Shown: in pieces, positions 9,787 through 19,936 of the stretch
Layout of the letters: each line of letters opens with the position of its first letter
Numbering within the stretch: the first letter of the stretch is position 1
Program-made: the position numbers and the translations under genes
Source of the DNA: Lentimicrobiaceae bacterium
Lineage (GTDB): Bacteria > Bacteroidota > Bacteroidia > Bacteroidales > F082
Reading direction: 5' to 3'
Length of the DNA: 38,446 nucleotides
Assembly (NCBI GenBank): GCA_018661505.1
Contig: JABJIE010000013.1
Location: 1-38,446 of the forward strand
The notes under the pieces: generated by a model
Databases searched by the model: none
Seen by the model: only the letters and a program-made list of their open reading frames with translations
What the model was told of the DNA's origin: nothing

Positions 9787-9986
9787 TCCCTTAAAACCTT
9801 TTAAGCCCCGTTAATCTGTATATTTTGTTACTTACTTTGTGAAAAAATGAACCATTTATTCATTTTGTAACTACTTTTTTTTTGTTACTTTTACTCACGA
9901 ATGCTAAATTAAATAATGCAAAGATAATTTTCAAGACAGGTCATTATTTATCTGTAAGTTTAAAATAAAAAATAATTTATCTACCG

Positions 9987-11108
9987 ATGAAGTTTATAAT
10001 ATCAAGTACGACCTTACTGCGAGGATTACAAAAAGTTAGTGGAGTTTTAGGTACGAATAATACTCTACCAATACTCGAAGATTTTCTGTTTGAACTCAAC
10101 GAAGACAAATTAAAGATAACCGCCTCTGATCTTGAGACTACAATATCTGTAACACTTACCACCACAAAGGCAGACGGTCCTGTTGTAATAGCTATTCCAG
10201 CTAAGATGTTAATGGAAATTATGAAATCATTACCAGATACACCAGTAACTTTTACAGTTGATGGTACAAACATTGAGATTTTTGCAGGAGAAGGTAAATA
10301 TAAACTCATTGGCCATCAGAGTGATGAATTTCCTCAGATACCAGTAATGGATAATACTACTTCTCTTGAATTGAACTCTGCACTTCTGGTAAATGCATTT
10401 AATAAAACCCTTTTTGCCACAGGAAATGATGAATTAAGACCAGTAATGTCAGGTGTTTTATTTGAAATCAAAAAGGATAACATAACATTCGTTGCTACCG
10501 ATGCTCATAAATTGGTGAGATATAGACGAAATGATTTTAAATCCGAAACGGAGACATCATTAATAATACCCAAGAAACCATTGGCACATCTTAAAAATGT
10601 GATGCCAGAGGATGAGGATGTAGCTGTTAATGTTGAAATAAATGATACAAATATAAAATTAGAATTCGACGACATTGTGTTGATATGCAGACTTATAGAG
10701 GGCAAATACCCAAATTATGAAGCTGTTATCCCAATGCAAAATCCCTACAAACTTACAATTGAAAGGAAGAGCCTGTTGAATTCAATTAAGCGTGTTTCAA
10801 TTTTCGGAAGTAAATCTACTCACCAAGTAAGGTTTAAAATAACAGGACAAGAGTTATTATTAACCGCAGAAGATCTTGATTATTCTAGCGAAGCTAAAGA
10901 AAGACTTACTTGTAGCTATCATGGTGATGATATTGAAATTGGGTTTAACTCAAGGTTTATGCAAGAAATGTTGAGCACACTAGAGCCTGAGAGAATAATT
11001 CTGGAACTTTCAGCTCCTAATAGGGCAGGAATAATCTTGTCAGAAAAATCTGATGATGATCCGGAAGATGTTTTAATGCTTATCATGCCTGTGATGTTAA
11101 CGCAGTAA
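9987..11108 (+). CDS. dnaN: DNA polymerase III subunit beta (sliding clamp)
   Basis: The 373-residue protein forms the ring-shaped dimer that tethers the replicative polymerase to DNA. It starts MKFIISSTTLLRGLQKVSGV, the normal N-terminus, and has three repeated clamp domains of about 120 residues. Family landmarks include NTLPILEDFLFEL in domain 1, TGNDELRPVMSGVLFE in domain 2, EGKYPNYEAVIP in domain 3, and the C-terminal LMLIMPVML, which forms part of the protein-binding groove. Unlike in many bacteria, dnaA and recF are not next to it. The 200 bases before it contain AT-rich sequence with no obvious DnaA boxes. Confidence 0.97.
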   Translation: MKFIISSTTLLRGLQKVSGVLGTNNTLPILEDFLFELNEDKLKITASDLETTISVTLTTTKADGPVVIAIPAKMLMEIMKSLPDTPVTFTVDGTNIEIFAGEGKYKLIGHQSDEFPQIPVMDNTTSLELNSALLVNAFNKTLFATGNDELRPVMSGVLFEIKKDNITFVATDAHKLVRYRRNDFKSETETSLIIPKKPLAHLKNVMPEDEDVAVNVEINDTNIKLEFDDIVLICRLIEGKYPNYEAVIPMQNPYKLTIERKSLLNSIKRVSIFGSKSTHQVRFKITGQELLLTAEDLDYSSEAKERLTCSYHGDDIEIGFNSRFMQEMLSTLEPERIILELSAPNRAGIILSEKSDDDPEDVLMLIMPVMLTQ

Positions 11109-11143
11109 CCAACACTCTTAATTTTCCTTAAATAGTTTCAATT

Positions 11144-12307
11144 ATGTATGATTTTGATAAAATCGTAGAAAGAGAAAATACGTCCAGTATTAAATATGAT
11201 ATGCGAATGCAAATGTTTGATAATAAGGACGTAACACCATTATGGGTGGCTGATATGGATTTTGAAACACCACATTTTGTGCGTGAAGCCATAATAAAAC
11301 GCGCTGAACATCCCATATATGGATATTCCTTGCGAGGGGAAACATATACCAACTCAATCATCGACTGGGTTGAAAGAAAGCATGACTGGAAAATAAATAA
11401 GGATTGGATAGTTTTTTCACCAGGTATTGTTCCTGCACTAAACTTTGCAACATTGACATTCACCAAACCTGGAGATGCAATTCTTGTGCAACCTCCAGTA
11501 TATTTCCCTTTCTTTACAGCTGCAACTGATCATAATAGGATAATTAGTGAAAGCACCTTGATATATGAAGATGGTGGCTATACCATAGATTTTGATGATT
11601 TTAGAGTCAAGTCAAAGAATGCCAAATTATTTTTTTTATCAAGCCCTCATAATCCAACAGGACGTGTATGGACAAAAGATGAATTGATTCAATTGGCAGA
11701 TATATGTATGGAAAATGATGTTATAATTGTTTCAGATGAAATCCATAATGATTTAATCTTACCCGATAATAAGCATACCCCAATTGCATCAATATCGGAT
11801 GAAATAGCTGATATTACGATTACATGCATTGCGCCAAGTAAAACATTCAATCTTGCTGGAATGGCAACATCCTCACTAATAATAAGCAATCAAAAACTTC
11901 GTGATAAGATGCAGTCCATTATTAATTCACTGCATGTTTCATTGGGGAATATTTTTGGCGCTATTGCCTCTGAGGCTGCTTATACACATGGATATGAATG
12001 GGTTGCCGAGCTTATGGAATATGTTTCTGGTAATCTTACTGTTCTCAGAGATACTTTGAGCTCATCTAATTCATGTATAAAATTAGTGGAACCTGAAGCT
12101 ACTTATATGGCATGGTTAGATTTTAATGAGACTGGTTATGATGATGATAAAATTAAAAATATCATTATTAATGAAGCCAAATTGGGATTATCTCATGGCC
12201 CAATATTTGGAGATGGAGGTTCAGGTTTTCAACGAATTAATCTTGCATCTCCAAGAACAATTGTCACTAATGCATCCGATAGATTATGCAAAGCATTTAA
12301 ACGATAA
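11144..12307 (+). CDS. PLP-dependent aminotransferase / C-S beta-lyase, MalY-PatB type
   Basis: 387 residues, fold-type I PLP enzyme. The N-terminus contains TPLWVADMDFETP, the signature of the MalY/PatB group (cystathionine beta-lyases and related aminotransferases). Other landmarks are the substrate-region SPGIVPALNFA, SSPHNPTGRVW, the cofactor Asp in VSDEIHNDLIL and the Schiff-base lysine at residue 233 in APSKTFNLAGMATS. The C-terminal Arg in QRINLASPR is also present. The probable reaction is cleavage of cystathionine or cysteine-type C-S bonds giving pyruvate, ammonia and a thiol; an aminotransferase role cannot be excluded. It lies 35 bases after dnaN on the same strand. Confidence 0.9.
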   Translation: MYDFDKIVERENTSSIKYDMRMQMFDNKDVTPLWVADMDFETPHFVREAIIKRAEHPIYGYSLRGETYTNSIIDWVERKHDWKINKDWIVFSPGIVPALNFATLTFTKPGDAILVQPPVYFPFFTAATDHNRIISESTLIYEDGGYTIDFDDFRVKSKNAKLFFLSSPHNPTGRVWTKDELIQLADICMENDVIIVSDEIHNDLILPDNKHTPIASISDEIADITITCIAPSKTFNLAGMATSSLIISNQKLRDKMQSIINSLHVSLGNIFGAIASEAAYTHGYEWVAELMEYVSGNLTVLRDTLSSSNSCIKLVEPEATYMAWLDFNETGYDDDKIKNIIINEAKLGLSHGPIFGDGGSGFQRINLASPRTIVTNASDRLCKAFKR

Positions 12308-12412
12308 CACTTGTTTAACCAGTGTTTACAAACTAATCAATAGTATTATTAATAAGCAGTAACTAAGGCCTTAAAGAAAAATAATCGTAACTTGCTGACT
12401 AAATCCCTAGGC

Positions 12413-13108
12413 GTGAAAAAAATAGGTTTTCTATTTATTCTTTCTTTTATAATACTTACTTCCTCCTATGCGCAAGGTTATATGTATAACCGTGGTCTGG
12501 TATCCTTATCTGTTGGATTATCAATCCCATCCTATGGTTTTGGAAACAACGAAGGTATAAACCTATCAAGTTATGCAAAAGTAGGCGCATCGATATCTGG
12601 GGAGGTATCCTATTTTAGTAGTAAACATCTTGGCTTTGGCTTTATGTTAAACTACAATGTAAACCCCATAGATGATGATAAATTAGCAAATGCATATCGC
12701 ATACAAAGTCCTGCTTTTAATGATATAGAAGTTACATCTAAACCATTTAGGGATATAGCCGGAGTTGCTGGATTTATTTTTGATATGCCCTTAAATGACT
12801 ATGTTTCGTTCATGGTCAGAATGATGGGAGGTCTGCGAAGTGTATACAAACCAAATGTTATTGTTGAAACAAATACAATATATACATCCATTGATTATTA
12901 TGAAACCAAAACAAATGATGTTGTATTTGCCTTTTTATTTGGCTTTGGGGTGAAGTATGCAATTAATGATATTATGAATGTTCACTTTAATTCTTCATAC
13001 ATGGGCTCTATGTTGGAACTAGACTATACGAGAAACAAAAGAGAAGTTAACCAAGAGGCACATTTAGGAGCACTCTCATTATTATTGGGTGCTTCTTATT
13101 CATTTTAA
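12413..13108 (+). CDS. Small outer-membrane beta-barrel protein, function unknown
   Basis: I choose the GTG at 12413 as start. It opens directly into a signal peptide (KKIGFLFILSFIILTSSYAQ, cleavage before Gly), whereas the in-frame TTG at 12392 only adds seven polar residues. The product has 231 residues. After the signal come alternating hydrophobic/polar strands with glycine and aromatic residues, such as GLVSLSVGLSIPSYGFG, FGFMLNYNV and MVRMMGGLRS. The chain ends in an aromatic C-terminal residue (LLGASYSF), as expected for an outer-membrane barrel recognised by BamA. The size suits an 8-stranded OmpW/OmpA-barrel-like fold. No specific family is recognised. It converges on ligA. Confidence 0.75.
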   Translation: MKKIGFLFILSFIILTSSYAQGYMYNRGLVSLSVGLSIPSYGFGNNEGINLSSYAKVGASISGEVSYFSSKHLGFGFMLNYNVNPIDDDKLANAYRIQSPAFNDIEVTSKPFRDIAGVAGFIFDMPLNDYVSFMVRMMGGLRSVYKPNVIVETNTIYTSIDYYETKTNDVVFAFLFGFGVKYAINDIMNVHFNSSYMGSMLELDYTRNKREVNQEAHLGALSLLLGASYSF

Positions 13109-13150
13109 AACATATCCATTTATTGGGAATTTGCTCAATAATATTGTAAT

Positions 13151-15199
<2,049 letters not shown>

Positions 15200-15239
15200 T
15201 TATTCAATATTTACTGAAATAAAAGCAATCTCTGTACTG

Positions 15240-15247
15240 CAAATATA
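15240..15247 (-). promoter_or_regulatory. Bacteroidota -7 element upstream of ligA
   Basis: On the minus strand these bases read TATATTTG, matching TAnnTTTG. It sits 41 bases before the ligA ATG, giving a leader of roughly 30-35 bases. No convincing -33 TTTG is seen, so this rests on the -7 box and position only. Confidence 0.5.
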
Positions 15248-15299
15248 ATCAGTCTTATTCATCAGTAAAAATAATGATAATTCGTTATTTTACCTAGGA

Positions 15300-16832
15300 T
15301 TAAAGAGGTAATATATCGGTATTACGGTAGATGTAAATATTCTGATTGGCATTGATGGGGTTAAGCCAATAAAGCACTTTATCCATGTAACCAGGTTCAA
15401 TTTTTACCTCAAAAGTTAGATTTGGATAAATTGTTTTAATATTTTCTACTCTTTGCTCAAGATTATCAGGTTGATAGAATAGAATAAATCCTGGGGTAAA
15501 TTCAGGGGAATCATTTTTTCTTTCCATAGCAAATTCTTCAAAATTGCTATCTCCCAGAAGTGTATGATAGTTGTACCAGCTCTTTAAATAAAATTGTGGA
15601 GGAAACCCTAGTACATTTCGGTTTACATCTTCGATCATGAAGTTATTTATGTCATCGAATTGAGCCATATATATCATAGTTTCAACGCGGGCTTTTTTTG
15701 AATACATAATGGTTATTGGAATCAAAAGTAAAAAGTTAATAAGCCAAAAGAAAATCCAGGAACCTCTTATAATACTTTTCACTCTATCAGATCTAATATT
15801 ACAAACAATTCGTTGCCATCCAATTATGCCAATGATCATGATAAAAGGCATTATTGTAACCACAAACCTCTCTTGCTTATTGGGGTAGTATGAGTGAAAT
15901 ATTAGAAATAATATAACCGGTAGAAATATGATTAATATCCTTTTCCATTCCTTAAACATGCCCGTTAAAATGAATATACTAATCGGTGGAATCATAATAC
16001 CTGAAATGAAAAGAATATAAACATACCAATCACCTTGCGGATACCCAGAAATATTTGTGCCATCAGAATTATATGTCACATATTGCAACAGCTGAACCAA
16101 TGGCTTTTTCCATACTAGGTAATCAATGCCACCTTGAACTAGTATAATTGATAAAATAACCCCTATTCCAAGCACTATTGTACTTAACCATTTTTTTTGA
16201 AATAATAATACTAATCCCATTGAGCCAATAATCAAACCACTTTGAAACCTAATATTGAAAGCAATACCCATTACAATGCCTGCCCAAAACCACCTATAAT
16301 AATTAGTTTTGCTATCCGAGGAAACTATTACCCAAAGACCATACATCAAGGGGGGAATGCTTACATATTCAGTAAGGTTTCTAACACTTATCATGGGAAA
16401 TATCCAGAATAATGCCAATAACCATCCCACAATCTTTGCATTTCTGGAGTTACTAATTTTATCAGTAATCTTAATTCCGTAATAAACTGTGATTGTAGAC
16501 CAAAGCGCGTGCAATAACCTTATTATGAGCATCTTGGATTCGGAGTTTGTTATCCCTATGGATTCAAGTATACTAAAAATAATATAGTGTAAACCCACAT
16601 AAAAGAAACTAAAGCCCTCTGGCTGTCCCAACCCATCCTGAGTTGGCAACCATCCATAATAATCAATACCATCTACCCATGATTGTGCAACTTCAATGAT
16701 TAAAAACTGGTCATCATGCCAGCCATAGCCCTTGGAGAATATTGCTGCAATAATTCTTACCAATAATGCTATAAAAAATATTACCTTAAATGGATATTCA
16801 GAATAATATGTTCTAATTTCTTTCAGTGTCAA
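15300..16832 (-). CDS. GT22-like (Alg9/PIG-B type) membrane mannosyltransferase; start uncertain
   Basis: A polytopic membrane protein of about 510 residues with roughly ten hydrophobic helices. The first luminal/periplasmic loop has GYGWHDDQFLIIEVAQSW, matching the acidic loop H-x-DE-x-x-x-x-E of the GT-C family GT22. Later YYPNKQERFVVTIMPFIMII matches the HKEERF-like GT22 signature. Such enzymes move sugars from lipid-linked donors onto glycolipids or lipid-linked oligosaccharides; the acceptor here is unknown. No ATG is in frame near the start, and the frame as it stands must begin at TTG 16832 (or similar). An ATG at 16842 would join the frame if the T6 run at 16831-16836 had one T fewer. 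It follows arcA closely, as the last gene of a possible operon of three. Confidence 0.8.
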   Translation of the reverse strand: MTLKEIRTYYSEYPFKVIFFIALLVRIIAAIFSKGYGWHDDQFLIIEVAQSWVDGIDYYGWLPTQDGLGQPEGFSFFYVGLHYIIFSILESIGITNSESKMLIIRLLHALWSTITVYYGIKITDKISNSRNAKIVGWLLALFWIFPMISVRNLTEYVSIPPLMYGLWVIVSSDSKTNYYRWFWAGIVMGIAFNIRFQSGLIIGSMGLVLLFQKKWLSTIVLGIGVILSIILVQGGIDYLVWKKPLVQLLQYVTYNSDGTNISGYPQGDWYVYILFISGIMIPPISIFILTGMFKEWKRILIIFLPVILFLIFHSYYPNKQERFVVTIMPFIMIIGIIGWQRIVCNIRSDRVKSIIRGSWIFFWLINFLLLIPITIMYSKKARVETMIYMAQFDDINNFMIEDVNRNVLGFPPQFYLKSWYNYHTLLGDSNFEEFAMERKNDSPEFTPGFILFYQPDNLEQRVENIKTIYPNLTFEVKIEPGYMDKVLYWLNPINANQNIYIYRNTDILPL

Positions 16833-16855
16833 AAAATTTCATGATGATTTATTTC

Positions 16856-18121
16856 TTACCAGTTAACATCTTGTCTTGATACTGGCATGGTCATACAACG
16901 GGCACCACCTCCTCCTCTTGAAAGTTCATTGCCATCGATTGTAACTACCAACTTTTTATGTTCTTCAAATGCTTCCTTACCCGATATAATGTCTTTGGCA
17001 TGCACTATATCAAAACCACTTTTACTGAGAGCTTCAATGGTATTCACATTACGACCATATCCGATCACTTTTCCTGGTTCTAGGGTGAAAAAGTTTGCTC
17101 CACTTTGCCATTGTTCTCGCTCCATTATAATCTGATTGTGCTTGCCACCACATACAACTGGTTCTAATTCCATGCCTATTTTTCGCAAGGCGGTAAGAAT
17201 ATTCTTCTCTTCTTTGATTGAAACTACCTTTCCATTATCAATGACAACATGAATGGTAAAATATTTTGTAGCATTTATTATTAATGGTTCATATATCATG
17301 CATTTATCCGTGTCTAGTAATGTAAAAACCATATCCAGATGAATAAATGACTCAGGCTTTAAAGGTAACTCCTGAATAATTATGTGATGATTACCTTTTT
17401 TTGTTTTTAAATGTTCTATTACCGAATCAATTCCTTGTGTTGATGTTCTATCTCCACTGCCCACAAGCAAAATATCTTCTCTAACAACTATTACATCACC
17501 GCCTTCTATTGTTCCCTTACCAGTTTTGTCGTAAGTATTAACAGGGTTAATGGTTTTCGCATTGAAAAGAGGATGATTTTTTAATATAGTTTCCATTATG
17601 AGTGTTTCCCTAACGCGAACATTATTGGCCATCTTACTTATCATAACCTCATCTCCAATTGAGAAACTTGCATCTCTGGTGAAAAAGAAATTTGGTAATG
17701 GATGCAAACAATATCTTTCATCATCGATAAAACGTGTGAGATTATCTTTTCTCATCTCAATACCCTGAATTAGATTTTTTGCAAGGATACTATCACCTAT
17801 TGATTCAATGTAATTGCATAGGTCATCATCACCACTATGCTCATTTTTACATATTAATTGCAGAAGTTCATTTCTATATTCATGATTTTTTATAACCTCA
17901 TGTAGGAGGTCATTTACTTCAAAAACGGTGGTGAATTTTTTGAGAACACCTATGAAATCATGGTATTCTGGAAGTGCAATTGAAAGGTTCAGAATGTCGC
18001 TGTAAAGGGCTCTTTCAGCATTTTCTGGAGTCATGTTTTCAACTTCCGCTCCAGGAAGGTGAACAATAACACCATTAAGCTTTCCAATATCGGAGTTGAT
18101 ATTAATATTCATTTTCTGCAT
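16856..18121 (-). CDS. arcA: Arginine deiminase
   Basis: Hydrolyses L-arginine to citrulline and ammonia; cytoplasmic. The product is 421 residues from the ATG at 18121, with an alternative in-frame ATG at 18112 starting MNININSDIGKL. Family motifs are all present: FFFTRDASFSIGD, the substrate Asp/Glu region IEGGDVIVV, HLDMVFTLLD with the catalytic His, and the C-terminal nucleophile Cys409 in GGGGARCMTMPVSRQDV. The neighbouring genes do not include ornithine carbamoyltransferase or carbamate kinase, so the classic ArcABC ATP-yielding pathway is not encoded here. The upstream ProXp-ala gene ends 9 bases before this start. Confidence 0.95.
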   Translation of the reverse strand: MQKMNININSDIGKLNGVIVHLPGAEVENMTPENAERALYSDILNLSIALPEYHDFIGVLKKFTTVFEVNDLLHEVIKNHEYRNELLQLICKNEHSGDDDLCNYIESIGDSILAKNLIQGIEMRKDNLTRFIDDERYCLHPLPNFFFTRDASFSIGDEVMISKMANNVRVRETLIMETILKNHPLFNAKTINPVNTYDKTGKGTIEGGDVIVVREDILLVGSGDRTSTQGIDSVIEHLKTKKGNHHIIIQELPLKPESFIHLDMVFTLLDTDKCMIYEPLIINATKYFTIHVVIDNGKVVSIKEEKNILTALRKIGMELEPVVCGGKHNQIIMEREQWQSGANFFTLEPGKVIGYGRNVNTIEALSKSGFDIVHAKDIISGKEAFEEHKKLVVTIDGNELSRGGGGARCMTMPVSRQDVNW

Positions 18122-18130
18122 TTCACAAAA

Positions 18131-18640
18131 TTAATCGTTTTTAGGTGAAGGATCAATATATTCATAAGTATTTCCAGATGAGTTGAGGTATTTGATAAAG
18201 TCTGAATACTCCAAAACAACGCTAGCAGTATTGTCATTCGGGTGAAAACTTATTTTCTTGGCCTCTTGGAGTTGATGATCTATAAATACATGAACGTGAT
18301 TGGTGTCATCATTTATCAAACCAAATGGTGAGACTGATCCAGGCCTAAGTCCAAGATACTTTAAGAGTCTTTTTTCCGAAGCAAAACTGAGTTTTCCTTG
18401 TTTTAATTTTTGCTCCAAACTACGAATATTAAAAGTAGTAGTATCTTTTATAATTACCAGATAATGCTTTTTACCCTTATGATTTCTAAAAAAAAGATTT
18501 TTGCAATGATGTGCATCAATGTCCTTCCAATACTTTAATGCTACTTCAATTGTATCCAATGGGGGATGTTCATACACCTCGAAGCTAATGTTAAGCCTTC
18601 TTAGGTTGTCAAATACTAATTTACGCGGAGTATTTGTCAT
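18131..18640 (-). CDS. Prolyl-tRNA editing protein, ProXp-ala / YbaK family
   Basis: A free-standing deacylase that removes alanine mischarged onto tRNA-Pro. I take ATG 18640 as start (169 residues, MTNTPRKLVFDNL). The frame extends to a TTG at 18661, but that adds only seven unconserved residues. Visible YbaK/PrdX features are FEVYEHPPLDTIEVAL near the N-terminus, HHCKNLFFRNHKGKKHYLVI with the conserved catalytic lysine, and the Gly-rich motif YLGLRPGSVSPFGLIND. The C-terminal part FHPNDNTASVVLEYSDFIKY fits the PrdX subgroup. It is 9 bases from arcA, so the two are probably co-transcribed, possibly linking arginine breakdown with translation quality control (inference). Confidence 0.9.
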   Translation of the reverse strand: MTNTPRKLVFDNLRRLNISFEVYEHPPLDTIEVALKYWKDIDAHHCKNLFFRNHKGKKHYLVIIKDTTTFNIRSLEQKLKQGKLSFASEKRLLKYLGLRPGSVSPFGLINDDTNHVHVFIDHQLQEAKKISFHPNDNTASVVLEYSDFIKYLNSSGNTYEYIDPSPKND

Positions 18641-18719
18641 AATAATTCTTTTTACTAACAATCCTACTTAAAGTCAGTTATAACCAAGAAACACTCGACC
18701 ATTATAAGAAGCGAATGCT

Positions 18720-19853
18720 TTATTCCACCCAGTCAGCAATAAATAAATTCGTGTTCTTTGTTCCCCCGTTGTTTCTATTAGACGAAAAAATTAATTTTTT
18801 ACCATCATAGGAAAACATCGGAAAGGCATCAAATATACCATCATATGTTATTTGCTCTAGTCCTGTTCCATCAAGATTAATCATAAACAGATTAAATTCG
18901 AATCCTCTTTTTGATGCGTGATTAGAGCTGAATATTATTTTTTCACCTGATGGATGAAAAAATGGTGCCCAATTTGCTTTCCCAAGATTAGTTACTTTTC
19001 GTAATTCACTTCCATCTACATTACAAACATACAATTCCATGTTTGTAGGCTTCACAAGTCCCTCTGATAACAGCTGCTTGTATTCATCTATATTTTCCTT
19101 TGATTTAGGTCTGGATGATCTAAAAACTAACTTGGTGCCATCTGGCGAGAAGAATGCTCCACCATCATATCCAAGGTCATATGTTATTTGCTTAACGTTG
19201 CCTCCATCAATATCGCACGTATATAGTTCAAGGTCTCCTGAACGATCAGAAGTAAATACTATTTTGTCTCCATTAGGGGATACGGTTGCTTCTGCATCGT
19301 AACCGGGTCCTGAGATAAGTGTGTCGACTAAATTACCTTCCAAATCTGCTATATAGATATCAAAGTCTGGATAAATTGGCCATACGTATTTACCATCTGC
19401 TCTTCTCTCTGGCTCAGGGGGACAGTTTTCACTACCAGATCTAGTTGAGCCATAAAGAACAGTTGTATCCCCAGGCATAAAGTAAGAACATGTTGTTCTT
19501 CCAAGGCCTTCACTGAGAAGTTTTGGCTTACTTTCCATCATATCACCATCGCTGAACGGGAAAAAATAAATCTGGTCACATTCACTACCCCATTTGGGTA
19601 CTTTGGCTTGAAAAACAATCATTGAGTTATCAAAGCTAAAATATGCCTCAGCATTATCACCACCATTGGTAAGCTGTTTTACATTAGCCAGGTGTATTTC
19701 TTTTGCATAATGAATTGTTGTGTCAATTAGATTACTTGATTCAGTGTTGCTACCATGATATGAGTGATTATCATTGTGCGAATGTCCACCATTCATACAT
19801 GATGATAATTGAATGCAAATTGTGCAGATTAGGGAAAATATAAGATACTTCAT
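18720..19853 (-). CDS. TolB-like beta-propeller lipoprotein with His-rich N-terminus
   Basis: The protein has 377 residues. A lipoprotein signal MKYLIFSLICTICIQLSSC places the lipidated Cys at residue 19. Immediately after it comes a His-rich stretch (GGHSHNDNHSYHGS). The rest is a series of PD40/WD40-like blades of the TolB type: YFSFDNSMIVFQAK, ATVSPNGDKIVFTSDRSG, AFFSPDGTKLVFRSSRP, FFHPSGEKIIFSSNHA and MFSYDGKKLIFSSNR. The fold probably mediates binding, as in TolB, and no enzyme motif is seen. A periplasmic or outer-membrane-attached position is inferred. It is not next to tol/pal genes. A TACTTTTG -7 box precedes it. Confidence 0.87.
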   Translation of the reverse strand: MKYLIFSLICTICIQLSSCMNGGHSHNDNHSYHGSNTESSNLIDTTIHYAKEIHLANVKQLTNGGDNAEAYFSFDNSMIVFQAKVPKWGSECDQIYFFPFSDGDMMESKPKLLSEGLGRTTCSYFMPGDTTVLYGSTRSGSENCPPEPERRADGKYVWPIYPDFDIYIADLEGNLVDTLISGPGYDAEATVSPNGDKIVFTSDRSGDLELYTCDIDGGNVKQITYDLGYDGGAFFSPDGTKLVFRSSRPKSKENIDEYKQLLSEGLVKPTNMELYVCNVDGSELRKVTNLGKANWAPFFHPSGEKIIFSSNHASKRGFEFNLFMINLDGTGLEQITYDGIFDAFPMFSYDGKKLIFSSNRNNGGTKNTNLFIADWVE

Positions 19854-19884
19854 TAAATTAAATTTTACGATGTAATTAAAGCCG

Positions 19885-19892
19885 CAAAAGTA
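19885..19892 (-). promoter_or_regulatory. Bacteroidota -7 element upstream of the TolB-like lipoprotein
   Basis: On the minus strand the bases read TACTTTTG, fitting TAnnTTTG. The box lies 32 bases before the start codon. No -33 partner is obvious at the usual distance. Confidence 0.45.
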
Positions 19893-19936
19893 TCAAATTT
19901 TGAGATTAAAAAGTTATGAAACTCTTATAATAAACT

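Noticed and set aside
9787-9986. dnaN as a sign of a replication origin nearby
   Set aside because: dnaA, recF and gyrB are not adjacent, no cluster of DnaA boxes (TTATCCACA-like) is seen in the gap, and the main strand switch near 13.1 kb is convergent, not divergent as expected at an origin.
13109-13150. Small inverted repeat TTATTG / CAATAA between the convergent beta-barrel and ligA genes
   Set aside because: Only 6 bp, AT-rich and without a clear T-tract in either direction; too weak to call a bidirectional terminator.
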